A stretch of 27,537 bases of DNA. Origin: CACPJA01 sp964629335. GTDB taxonomy: Bacteria > Pseudomonadota > Gammaproteobacteria > Steroidobacterales > UBA11654. Made by a program: the position numbers and the translations under genes. The notes under the pieces were generated by a model. It did not search any database. It worked only from the letters and a program-made list of their open reading frames with translations, and was not told where the DNA came from. Positions 7,633 to 14,659 of this stretch are shown in pieces. Each line of letters opens with the position of its first letter. The stretch's first letter is position 1. The stretch is from assembly GCA_964629335.1 (NCBI GenBank), contig CAZVRH010000012.1, forward strand, positions 1-27,537, written 5' to 3'.

Positions 7633-8379
7633 ATGACATCTAAAACATCAGCTTTAGTTATAGGGGTTGGCCCAGAACAAGGACTTGGAGCAGCTCTTTG
7701 TCGACGCTTTGCCAAAGAAGATATGAAAGTGTTTGCTTGCGGAAGGACCGCAGCGAATCTTGATACGGTTTGTGCTTCAATTGCTAGTGAGAATGGAGAA
7801 GCAATTCCTATTGTTACCGATGTGACTGAGGTCACAGAAGTAGAGAATATGATAAATCTTATCCGCGAGAGCAAGAGTCCTCTAGAATTAGCCGTGTACA
7901 ATGCCGGTAACAATTTTCCGCAACCATTTCTCGATGTAACACCCGAGATTTTCTCTTCGATGTGGAAGGTGCTTTGTTTCGGAGGTTTTTTAGCTTCGCA
8001 GGCAATTATTCGTTTAATGTTGGAGCAGACTGACATTGCACCTCGACAATCTTTGCTTTTCACTGGAGCCTCCGGTTCAAGAAGGGGTAAATCGGGTTTT
8101 TCTGCATTCGCTTCTGGTAAAGGTGCGCTTAGAATGTTATCTCAGTCTTTGGCCAGAGAGTTTGGACCCCAAAGTATTCATGTCGCTCATGTCATTATTG
8201 ACGGTGTTATCAATGGCGATAGAGTTGTTAAAGGGTTTCCTGAGTACGCAAAAAGTTTAGGTGAGGATGGATTACTTGATCTTGATGCTATTGCAGAAAG
8301 TTACTGGAATCTTCACCGTCAAGATAAAACAGCTTGGACTCAGGAAATTGATTTAAGGCCTTATAAAGAGAACTTTTAG
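7633..8379 (+). CDS. SDR-family protein with Phe in place of the catalytic Tyr
   Basis: A 248-residue short-chain dehydrogenase/reductase fold. The nucleotide-binding part is LVIGVGPEQGLGAAL (residues 8-22), the NAG motif is intact at 90-92, and the catalytic-loop region is TGASGSRRG (144-152) followed by GFSAFASGKGALR. The lysine of YxxxK is present (K163), but the tyrosine position is Phe159, and the serine is displaced or absent (nearest Ser147). Several proteobacterial SDRs share this GFxAFAxxK pattern, so it seems a real subfamily and not an error. Without the tyrosine, ordinary dehydrogenase chemistry is doubtful; it may be a binding protein or use another acid/base. It begins 20 bases after the DUF885 gene and ends 5 bases before the UPF0324 transporter gene. 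Confidence 0.82.
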   Translation: MTSKTSALVIGVGPEQGLGAALCRRFAKEDMKVFACGRTAANLDTVCASIASENGEAIPIVTDVTEVTEVENMINLIRESKSPLELAVYNAGNNFPQPFLDVTPEIFSSMWKVLCFGGFLASQAIIRLMLEQTDIAPRQSLLFTGASGSRRGKSGFSAFASGKGALRMLSQSLAREFGPQSIHVAHVIIDGVINGDRVVKGFPEYAKSLGEDGLLDLDAIAESYWNLHRQDKTAWTQEIDLRPYKENF

Positions 8380-8384
8380 TTTTA

Positions 8385-9290
8385 ATGATTTATTTTCTAT
8401 TGGTTATTTTTATTTCGCTTTCATTAGTGATTGGGCAGGCAGCGATTAGTTTGATATTAGGGATCGTATTTGCCCAGATAAAAGAACGTTTTTCTCTAGA
8501 GAGTCCTAGAATCAATGGTACAAACCTACTCAAAGCAGGGATAGTCTTCTTAGGAGGGACAATGAGCCTTGGTTCAGTCTCTGAGATCACCATTGATTAT
8601 CTGCCGATTGTTTCTATCTATGTTTTATCAATTTTTCTGATTGGTTTTGTTCTTGGGAAATTATTCAAAGTAGAAAGGAAGCAACTCATACTTCTGGTTG
8701 CAGGCACAGCAATTTGTGGCGGCACTGCCATAGCCTCTTTGGCCCCATTAATTAAATCAAAGGCTGAGGTATTAGTTTCATCGATTAGTCTTGTTTTCTT
8801 ACTGAATCTTATCGCTATTATTCTGTTCCCATACATTGGCCATTTTCTGGGTATGACGGAGAGTCAATTTGGGGTATTTGCAGCCTTGACTATTCATGAT
8901 ACTGCCTCTGTCATAGGTGCATCCACCATCTATGGTGAGGAGTCAGTGGTTTATGCAAGCGTGGTAAAACTTGGCAGAACATTATGGATCATCCCAACGG
9001 TTCTTTTTTTTAGTTTTTATTATAAAAGCAAGGACACCGAATATAACTTCCCATACTTTATTCTGTTCTTTATTGCTTTTGTCCTTTTGGGTGCAATGAT
9101 TGATTTTGATAGAGATTTGATTGTTGGGGTCAAACAGCTGAGCAGTATCTTATTTTTACTTGGGTTGTTCTTTATTGGTTCTGAATTTGAATTAAAAACC
9201 CTTTATAACCTATCTATACGGCCAATTATATTTTCAGTAGTTCTGTGGATGATGATTATTATTGCCACTGTCTTTATATTTTATGTCTAA
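8385..9290 (+). CDS. YeiH/UPF0324 family membrane transporter (putative sulfate exporter)
   Basis: A 301-residue polytopic membrane protein of about eight to nine hydrophobic segments. The YeiH family core is present: KAGIVFLGG (50-58), AGTAICGGTAIAS (106-118), the mid-protein FGVFAALTIHDTASVIGAS and the KLGRTLWI segment. Members are annotated as putative sulfate or small-anion exporters on genetic grounds; the real substrate is uncertain. Typical proteins are about 340-350 residues, so this one is short, apparently at the N-terminus; a stop codon at 8364-8366 in the same frame rules out a much longer start. It overlaps the following flavoprotein gene by 8 bases, which points to coupled translation. 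Confidence 0.83.
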   Translation: MIYFLLVIFISLSLVIGQAAISLILGIVFAQIKERFSLESPRINGTNLLKAGIVFLGGTMSLGSVSEITIDYLPIVSIYVLSIFLIGFVLGKLFKVERKQLILLVAGTAICGGTAIASLAPLIKSKAEVLVSSISLVFLLNLIAIILFPYIGHFLGMTESQFGVFAALTIHDTASVIGASTIYGEESVVYASVVKLGRTLWIIPTVLFFSFYYKSKDTEYNFPYFILFFIAFVLLGAMIDFDRDLIVGVKQLSSILFLLGLFFIGSEFELKTLYNLSIRPIIFSVVLWMMIIIATVFIFYV

Positions 9291-10806
9291 AGAGATAATC
9301 ATTATCGGGTCTGGGATCAACGGGCTCGTTGCTGCTAACTATCTTCAGCGGCACGGTCATCAAGTAACAGTGATAGAATCAAAGGCGAAAGTTGGGGGCG
9401 CTTGCACCTCTGAAACCGTTTCACTAGAGGGCAAGAATTATAAATATCCTTCCGGTGCTTCTGTTCTTGGTCTTATGCAGCGGTTTATTTTTGAAGAAAC
9501 AGGACTCAGCAAAAGATTAAAAACTTTTGTACCCAAGTCACCAAAACTAGTGTTTTTCCCTGGCGATTCAAAACCCACTGAAATTCATAGAAAACCCGAG
9601 GATCTAGATCTTGAATTCAAGGAAAAGTGGGGTGAGCAAGGAAATGTAGAAGCCTTCAGGAACGATGAATCAAGAGTCATTGATTTTCTTCAAAGCGGAT
9701 TTCAAGAAGCCAAGACACCAAACTTGGCTGAAGCAAGATCGGTCTTAGGAGAAACACTGACCAATCTTTGGGTCACAGGCGATGCGAAAACTCTTCTTGA
9801 TCATTACTTTACCAGTGATAAAGCAAAGATTTATATGGCAATGAGTGTTGCAGAAAGTGGCCCGGTTTCTATTTATGAAAAATCATCTGCATTGACCATA
9901 CCAATTATGGATTCTGGATCTGTTTTCAAGGGTTATTATGGTTTTGTCTATGAAGGTATATGGGAATTAACTGAAGAGTTAGAGAGAATAAATAAGGATT
10001 TAGGAGTTATGATTAATAAGTCTTCCCAGGTTGTGGACGTTAATCCAGAAACCAAGGTTGTTAGTTTTATCAACCAGAATGGAGACCAGAAAAAAACGTT
10101 TGATCAACTTATATTGGCCACTGACCCTTTAACCGCATCAAAATTAATGAATAATCTAGAGCAAATAGGGACAGTTACAAACAAAGAATCTTTAGGCAGC
10201 AGCGGTAAACTAAATCTAATTTTCAAGGAACCCGTTCGCTGGAAAGATAATATTAATCACCCGGATTCTGATGCCAGTTTTAGGTTTATTTTCTCGGTAG
10301 AAACCTTGGAAGAGTTTGACCAAGCCACCCGCAGTGTCACCAATGGCGGAATCGATTATGAACCAGGTTTTATGCAGATTTATTGTGAAGGAGCGGCTTG
10401 CATCAAAATGAATCAGAGCCTAACCCATGACAGGATTGCAGTGTTTTTCAAAAACCTTTCATGCGATAAACGAGGAGAGGATTTATCCGGGGTTACCGCT
10501 CAGATAAAAGAAAAACTCTTTGAAAAGATATTAAACCCAGAAGATTGTATTTGGACAAATCTTAGTACCCCTAAAGATCTTCAGGAGAATTTTTACTTTC
10601 CAGAAGGGAATATTGATCACATCGCTTTAACGGATAAACAGATGTATTTTGACAGAACATTTTCATCTAATGCTCTGGATAATTTTTATGGCTTCTTTGA
10701 CTACGAAGATATTTTCTATTGTGGAGCAGCCTCATACCCTTGTGGTTCTGTTGCTGGAACACCAGGATATATGTGCAGTCAGCAACTAATTCGTCAATCA
10801 AGTTAA
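9283..10806 (+). CDS. CrtI/PYROXD2-like NAD(P)/FAD-dependent oxidoreductase
   Basis: A 507-residue phytoene-desaturase-like flavoprotein. The start MSKEIIIIGSGING at 9283 is preferred over in-frame TTG-type codons upstream because it places the dinucleotide-binding motif GSGINGL at residues 9-15. Next come the acidic strand VTVIESKAKVGGACTSE and the C-terminal flavin-binding region (YCGAASYPCGSVAGTPGYM), where CrtI-type enzymes have a Gly-rich segment. No other carotenoid genes are nearby, and marine bacteria carry many such paralogues of unknown substrate, so a pigment role is not implied. The ATG overlaps the end of the transporter gene by 8 bases. It closes the seven-gene run; an AT-rich 92-base gap follows. 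Confidence 0.82.
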   Translation: MSKEIIIIGSGINGLVAANYLQRHGHQVTVIESKAKVGGACTSETVSLEGKNYKYPSGASVLGLMQRFIFEETGLSKRLKTFVPKSPKLVFFPGDSKPTEIHRKPEDLDLEFKEKWGEQGNVEAFRNDESRVIDFLQSGFQEAKTPNLAEARSVLGETLTNLWVTGDAKTLLDHYFTSDKAKIYMAMSVAESGPVSIYEKSSALTIPIMDSGSVFKGYYGFVYEGIWELTEELERINKDLGVMINKSSQVVDVNPETKVVSFINQNGDQKKTFDQLILATDPLTASKLMNNLEQIGTVTNKESLGSSGKLNLIFKEPVRWKDNINHPDSDASFRFIFSVETLEEFDQATRSVTNGGIDYEPGFMQIYCEGAACIKMNQSLTHDRIAVFFKNLSCDKRGEDLSGVTAQIKEKLFEKILNPEDCIWTNLSTPKDLQENFYFPEGNIDHIALTDKQMYFDRTFSSNALDNFYGFFDYEDIFYCGAASYPCGSVAGTPGYMCSQQLIRQSS

Positions 10807-10898
10807 TAAAAATTATTTTTTAATTATTAATGTATTTATTTTACGGTTTGATTACACTGATCAACCTTTTAATAGACAGAAATTTGATAATTATTTGA

Positions 10899-11936
10899 AT
10901 GACAGGACAAATACACAATATAAATGTCGTAGCTAAGGAGAAATTACCTTCCCCGAAAGCACTCAAGGCAACTCTACCATTGAGTAGGGCTGCCAGAAAA
11001 ACTGTATTACAGTCTCGAAAGAGCTTAATGTCAATTCTAGACGGGAACGACAAACGCTTAGTAATTGTGGTGGGGCCTTGTTCAATACATGACCCTGATT
11101 TAGCAATTGATTACGCAGAACACTTACAATCATTAAGCAAAGAAGTTGAAGATAAGTTTTTAATTTTAATGAGGGTTTATTTTGAAAAACCGAGAACCAC
11201 GACGGGTTGGAAGGGTTTAATAAATGACCCCAATATAGATGATACTTTCCAAATTGATAAAGGTGTTCATATTGCCAGATCATTAATGATTGAACTCAAT
11301 GAAATGGGTCTCGGAGTAGCCACAGAGGCATTGGATCCTATTATGCCTCAGTATCTAGGTGATTTAACCAGTTGGACGGCCATTGGAGCAAGGACTGCAG
11401 AATCTCAAACTCATAGAGAAATGGCCAGTGGACTGTCTACACCAGTTGGTTTTAAAAACGGCACTGACGGGTCCTTGTCAGTGGCCATTAATGCCATAAA
11501 ATCTTCCAGAGAATCTCATCATTTTCTTGGTTTGAATGAAGGAGGACGGGTGACTGTTTATCAAACCAAAGGAAATAAATACACTCACGTTGTTCTTAGG
11601 GGTGGAGCGAAACCTAACTACCATAAAAAGAGTCTCGATTTATGTGAAAAAAATCTCATTAAAGACGATCTTCCTAGTCGCATAATGATTGATTGCAGTC
11701 ACGGAAACACCAACAAGGACTATACCTTACAGCCTAGAGTGGCTAAGTATTGCATTAATCAAGTGGTTAATGGTAATGAGTCAATAATTGGGATGATGTT
11801 AGAGAGCAATATTCATGAAGGCAATCAGAAAATAACCGAGAAATTAAAGTACGGAGTCTCTCTTACAGATGCTTGTATTGATTGGGTAACGACAGAAAAT
11901 CTTTTATTAGATTTAGCAAATAAACTCCGATCATAA
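10899..11936 (+). CDS. aroF: 3-deoxy-7-phosphoheptulonate synthase, class I (AroF-type)
   Basis: DAHP synthase condenses phosphoenolpyruvate and erythrose 4-phosphate in the first step of the shikimate pathway. The 345-residue protein has the full class I set: VVGPCSIHDPD (57-67, with the metal-binding Cys61), MRVYFEKPRTTTGWKG, INDPNIDDTF, TEALDPIMPQYLGDL, IGARTAESQTHREMASG, VGFKNGTDGS, DCSHGNTNKDY and ESNIHEGNQK. The last motifs match E. coli AroF (tyrosine-sensitive) better than AroG or AroH. Asn7 aligns with AroF Asn8, a residue whose change relieves tyrosine inhibition, so feedback by tyrosine is likely; that alignment is from memory. It stands 92 bases after the CrtI-like gene and probably has its own promoter; a weak TTGATT box is at 10848-10853. 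The DUF962 gene follows after 21 bases. Confidence 0.93.
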   Translation: MTGQIHNINVVAKEKLPSPKALKATLPLSRAARKTVLQSRKSLMSILDGNDKRLVIVVGPCSIHDPDLAIDYAEHLQSLSKEVEDKFLILMRVYFEKPRTTTGWKGLINDPNIDDTFQIDKGVHIARSLMIELNEMGLGVATEALDPIMPQYLGDLTSWTAIGARTAESQTHREMASGLSTPVGFKNGTDGSLSVAINAIKSSRESHHFLGLNEGGRVTVYQTKGNKYTHVVLRGGAKPNYHKKSLDLCEKNLIKDDLPSRIMIDCSHGNTNKDYTLQPRVAKYCINQVVNGNESIIGMMLESNIHEGNQKITEKLKYGVSLTDACIDWVTTENLLLDLANKLRS

Positions 11937-11957
11937 TGATGTGGTAGAATAAATCGT

Positions 11958-12266
11958 ATGAAAAGTGAATTTAAAAGTTTTGAGGAGTTCTATCCTTTCT
12001 ATATTGATGAGCACAAAAATAAATATAACAAGCTCCTTCATTTTATAGGAACCTGGATATTTTTAGTTTTCATTATCCTTCTTGTTTTAACTGGGCAACC
12101 GAAATATATTTTTTATGCCTTTTTGTCAGCGTATAGCTGGGCGTGGACAGGGCATTTTTTTATAGAAAAAAATACACCAGCTACTTTCAAATATCCTTTC
12201 TATAGTCTTTTAGGTGACTGGAAAATGTTTAGAGAGATTCTTCAAGGTAAGCATAAAATCTTCTAA
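11958..12266 (+). CDS. DUF962/Mpo1-like membrane protein
   Basis: A 102-residue membrane protein of the DUF962 (yeast YGL010w/Mpo1) family. Visible family features are FYPFYIDEHKNKYNKLLHF near the N-terminus (His19, His28), two hydrophobic segments, and the signature AWTGHFFIEKNTPATF (62-77, with His66 and Glu70), then a DWKM end. Yeast Mpo1 is an iron-dependent dioxygenase that shortens 2-hydroxy fatty acids during sphingoid-base breakdown; whether the short bacterial members do the same is not established. The gene starts 21 bases after aroF and ends 17 bases before gcdH, and is probably co-transcribed with gcdH. It could take part in hydroxy-fatty-acid turnover, which is only an inference from the family. 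Confidence 0.82.
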   Translation: MKSEFKSFEEFYPFYIDEHKNKYNKLLHFIGTWIFLVFIILLVLTGQPKYIFYAFLSAYSWAWTGHFFIEKNTPATFKYPFYSLLGDWKMFREILQGKHKIF

Positions 12267-12283
12267 GGACAAAGGGTTCAACA

Positions 12284-13435
12284 ATGAGTCTCGACTTATT
12301 TGATATTAATTCACTCCTGACAGAAGAAGAGCAAATTGTCAGGGATAATGTGTCTCGTTTTGTTGACGAGAATGTTAGACCCATTATTCAGGACTGTTTC
12401 GAAAATCATACATTTCCTCAACAACTGATAAAACCGATAGCTGAGCTGGGCCTTCTGGGAAGCTCAATAGAGGGTTATCAGTGTGCCGGAATGAATGCCA
12501 TAAGTTATGGGTTGATATGTAAGGAACTTGAAAGAGGTGATAGTGGGGTTAGAAGTTTTGTGTCTGTACAAAGCAGTTTAGTAATGCATCCTATTTTTGC
12601 ATTTGGGAGTGAAGAACAAAAAGAAGAATGGTTACCAAAACTGGCTAAGGCTGAGGCTATCGGTTGCTTTGGACTCACTGAATCACAAGGCGGTTCTGAT
12701 CCTGCCAATATGAAGACTCATGCGAAAAAAGATGGAGATGATTGGATTATTAATGGCTCAAAAATGTGGATTACGAATGGTTCGATAGCTGACCTGGCAT
12801 TGATTTGGGCAGTCACTGAAGACGGTATTAGGGGCTTCCTAGTAGAAACAACAACTTCAGGCTTTACTGCGAATGAAATTGAAAATAAATTCTCGCTCAG
12901 AGCATCAGTCACTTCAGAGTTATTTCTCGATGATGTCAGGGTTTCCAATAAGAATATGTTGCCGGGAGTTGTGGGTCTGAAAGGACCTTTAAGCTGTTTA
13001 ACACAAGCACGGTATGGGATTTCTTGGGGTGCGATAGGGGCTGCTGAGGCGTGTCTTGATGAGTTAATCGAGTACACAAAAACCAGAGTTCTATTTGACA
13101 GAACTTTGAATGAAAATCAGGCCATTCAAATCCGTTTGGCAGATATGCAAAGGCGTGTAACTAACGCCGGTCTGTTATCTCATCGTTTAGGACAACTTAA
13201 GGACGAGGGAAAAATGAATCCCACTCAAGTCTCTCTAGCAAAATGGAATAATGTCAGAATGGCACTTGATGTTGCAAGAGATTGTAGAGATATGCTTGGG
13301 GGTTCAGGAATCAGCGCAGAATATGTTCCAATTAGACACATGCTGAATCTAGAGAGCGTTATAACCTATGAAGGTACTGAAACCATTCATCAATTAGCTG
13401 TTGGTCGAGCTTTAACTGGAAAGAATGCCTTTTAA
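12284..13435 (+). CDS. gcdH: Glutaryl-CoA dehydrogenase
   Basis: An acyl-CoA dehydrogenase of 383 residues that matches the glutaryl-CoA dehydrogenase branch along its length. Useful landmarks are the SVQSSLVMHP block (94-103), Arg90 just before it (probably the Arg that binds the substrate's distal carboxylate), CFGLTESQGGSDP, IRGFLVE, KFSLRAS, ARYGISWGAIGAAE, the DMLGGSGIS loop and the catalytic base Glu363 in ITYEGTETIH. The enzyme oxidises and decarboxylates glutaryl-CoA to crotonyl-CoA in lysine, hydroxylysine and tryptophan breakdown and passes electrons to ETF. A good AAGGA ribosome-binding site lies about 10 bases before the ATG. No CoA-transferase gene is adjacent. Its stop faces that of the serine hydrolase gene with 3 bases between. 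Confidence 0.88.
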   Translation: MSLDLFDINSLLTEEEQIVRDNVSRFVDENVRPIIQDCFENHTFPQQLIKPIAELGLLGSSIEGYQCAGMNAISYGLICKELERGDSGVRSFVSVQSSLVMHPIFAFGSEEQKEEWLPKLAKAEAIGCFGLTESQGGSDPANMKTHAKKDGDDWIINGSKMWITNGSIADLALIWAVTEDGIRGFLVETTTSGFTANEIENKFSLRASVTSELFLDDVRVSNKNMLPGVVGLKGPLSCLTQARYGISWGAIGAAEACLDELIEYTKTRVLFDRTLNENQAIQIRLADMQRRVTNAGLLSHRLGQLKDEGKMNPTQVSLAKWNNVRMALDVARDCRDMLGGSGISAEYVPIRHMLNLESVITYEGTETIHQLAVGRALTGKNAF

Positions 13436-13438
13436 TAA

Positions 13439-14602
13439 TTAATCTCTTTTAGTGCTGAAATAAAGATCAATAATTTCATCTGCAATTATTGTGGCGTCTA
13501 TTTCGTTGGTGTTACAAAACACAACCGTCGAAAAATTAATTTCAGGTAGCCTTGCATAATGCGCTAACCAACCAACCCATGAACCAGAATGAGACCAGCG
13601 CTTATAACCATTGTAATAAGCAAGATTTTGAGCAAAAGCATAGGTGCGCTCGTTTTCTTGTTCTTTGAGCATTTTCTGATTCCTTTTCTTTACTTTTGTT
13701 TGGGCGTAAGTTTTTTCCATAGTTTCTATCAGAGATGAGTTTCCTTTCCCCAGTTTATTCTTATAGAAGTTTTGATCCCATTTGATAAAGTCATTTAGTG
13801 AAGTATAGACTCCGCCATCTCCTACCCAGCTTAGATTTGTGGTATTAATTCTGTACTTTCCAGAGTCTTTTTTGATCGGTGAATAAGCATCAGCTCTATT
13901 CTTAAATGTTAAGTTTACATTATCATTGAAGAAGGAGTTTTCCATTCCTAATGGTGCAAAGATTTCCTGATCTGCTAATTCCCTGAGAGTTAATCCGCTT
14001 GCATTTTGTGCAACCAATGCAAGTAAGACATATCCAGTATTACTGTACCAGAATTTTTGTTCAGGCTTTCTTATCAGGGGTAAGGTTTTGATCATTGTAT
14101 GAAATTCTTCATTGCTTAGGTAATCTTCGTTGCCCCATCTGAATTCTTCGTCGATTGCATTCTTAAATCGACCCGGATAATCCATGTATTCATAATCACC
14201 TAATCCACTAAAATGATGGATCATTTGGTTAATAGTGACTTTTTCACCGTAGTCCAATAAGTCTGGAATATGGGCCTTCATTTCATCTTCAAAAGAGAGC
14301 AGACCTTTTTCCTCAAGGATCGCTATAGTCATCGCTGTGAATTGTTTACTTACTGAGCCAATTCTAAATATTGTGTCCGCGTCAATCTTAATTTCATACT
14401 CAATATTGGCATACCCATAGCCACGTTTGTGAATATATTTGCCGTCTTCTATAACACCAACGGCACAACCCGGCTTAACATTTCTCTCATCAAAGAGATT
14501 ATCTATACCTTCTGAGAAAGCAGTTAATGAGTTGCTCATCACCAACGAATTATGAAATAACAAGAGTGAACAAATTGTGATTATTATTAAATGCGGTTTC
14601 AT
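13439..14602 (-). CDS. Secreted beta-lactamase-like serine hydrolase (class C/PBP-type)
   Basis: A 387-residue serine hydrolase of the beta-lactamase/DD-peptidase fold. The hydrophobic N-terminus (residues 5-23) looks like a Sec signal peptide. The catalytic motifs are SVSK (Ser83-Lys86), YSN (186-188), and HSG (338-340) in the KTG place. In this family Ser83 is the acylated residue; members include esterases, DD-peptidases and D-aminopeptidases as well as class C enzymes, so a resistance role is not implied. It is transcribed divergently from the M16 peptidase, whose start is only 57 bases away, so both may share regulation and both products are exported. Peptide or cell-wall turnover is a reasonable guess; the substrate is not determined. 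Confidence 0.85.
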   Translation of the reverse strand: MKPHLIIITICSLLLFHNSLVMSNSLTAFSEGIDNLFDERNVKPGCAVGVIEDGKYIHKRGYGYANIEYEIKIDADTIFRIGSVSKQFTAMTIAILEEKGLLSFEDEMKAHIPDLLDYGEKVTINQMIHHFSGLGDYEYMDYPGRFKNAIDEEFRWGNEDYLSNEEFHTMIKTLPLIRKPEQKFWYSNTGYVLLALVAQNASGLTLRELADQEIFAPLGMENSFFNDNVNLTFKNRADAYSPIKKDSGKYRINTTNLSWVGDGGVYTSLNDFIKWDQNFYKNKLGKGNSSLIETMEKTYAQTKVKKRNQKMLKEQENERTYAFAQNLAYYNGYKRWSHSGSWVGWLAHYARLPEINFSTVVFCNTNEIDATIIADEIIDLYFSTKRD

Positions 14603-14659
14603 TTCTTTTCTAATGCTTATATCATTTCATGAATTTATAACTAAGACAAAAAGATTGTT

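Noticed and set aside
10803..10830. TTAATAA/TTATTAA inverted repeat after the CrtI-like gene as a terminator
   Set aside because: The stem has only A-T pairs and overlaps the stop codon, so it would be too weak.
10830..10845. TyrR-like box upstream of aroF
   Set aside because: The TGTA and TACG half-sites are 7 bases apart; the TyrR consensus needs a longer spacing and better arms.
13439..14602. Serine hydrolase as an antibiotic-resistance beta-lactamase
   Set aside because: The motifs fit the broad esterase/peptidase group as well, and there is no AmpR-like regulator or mobile context.
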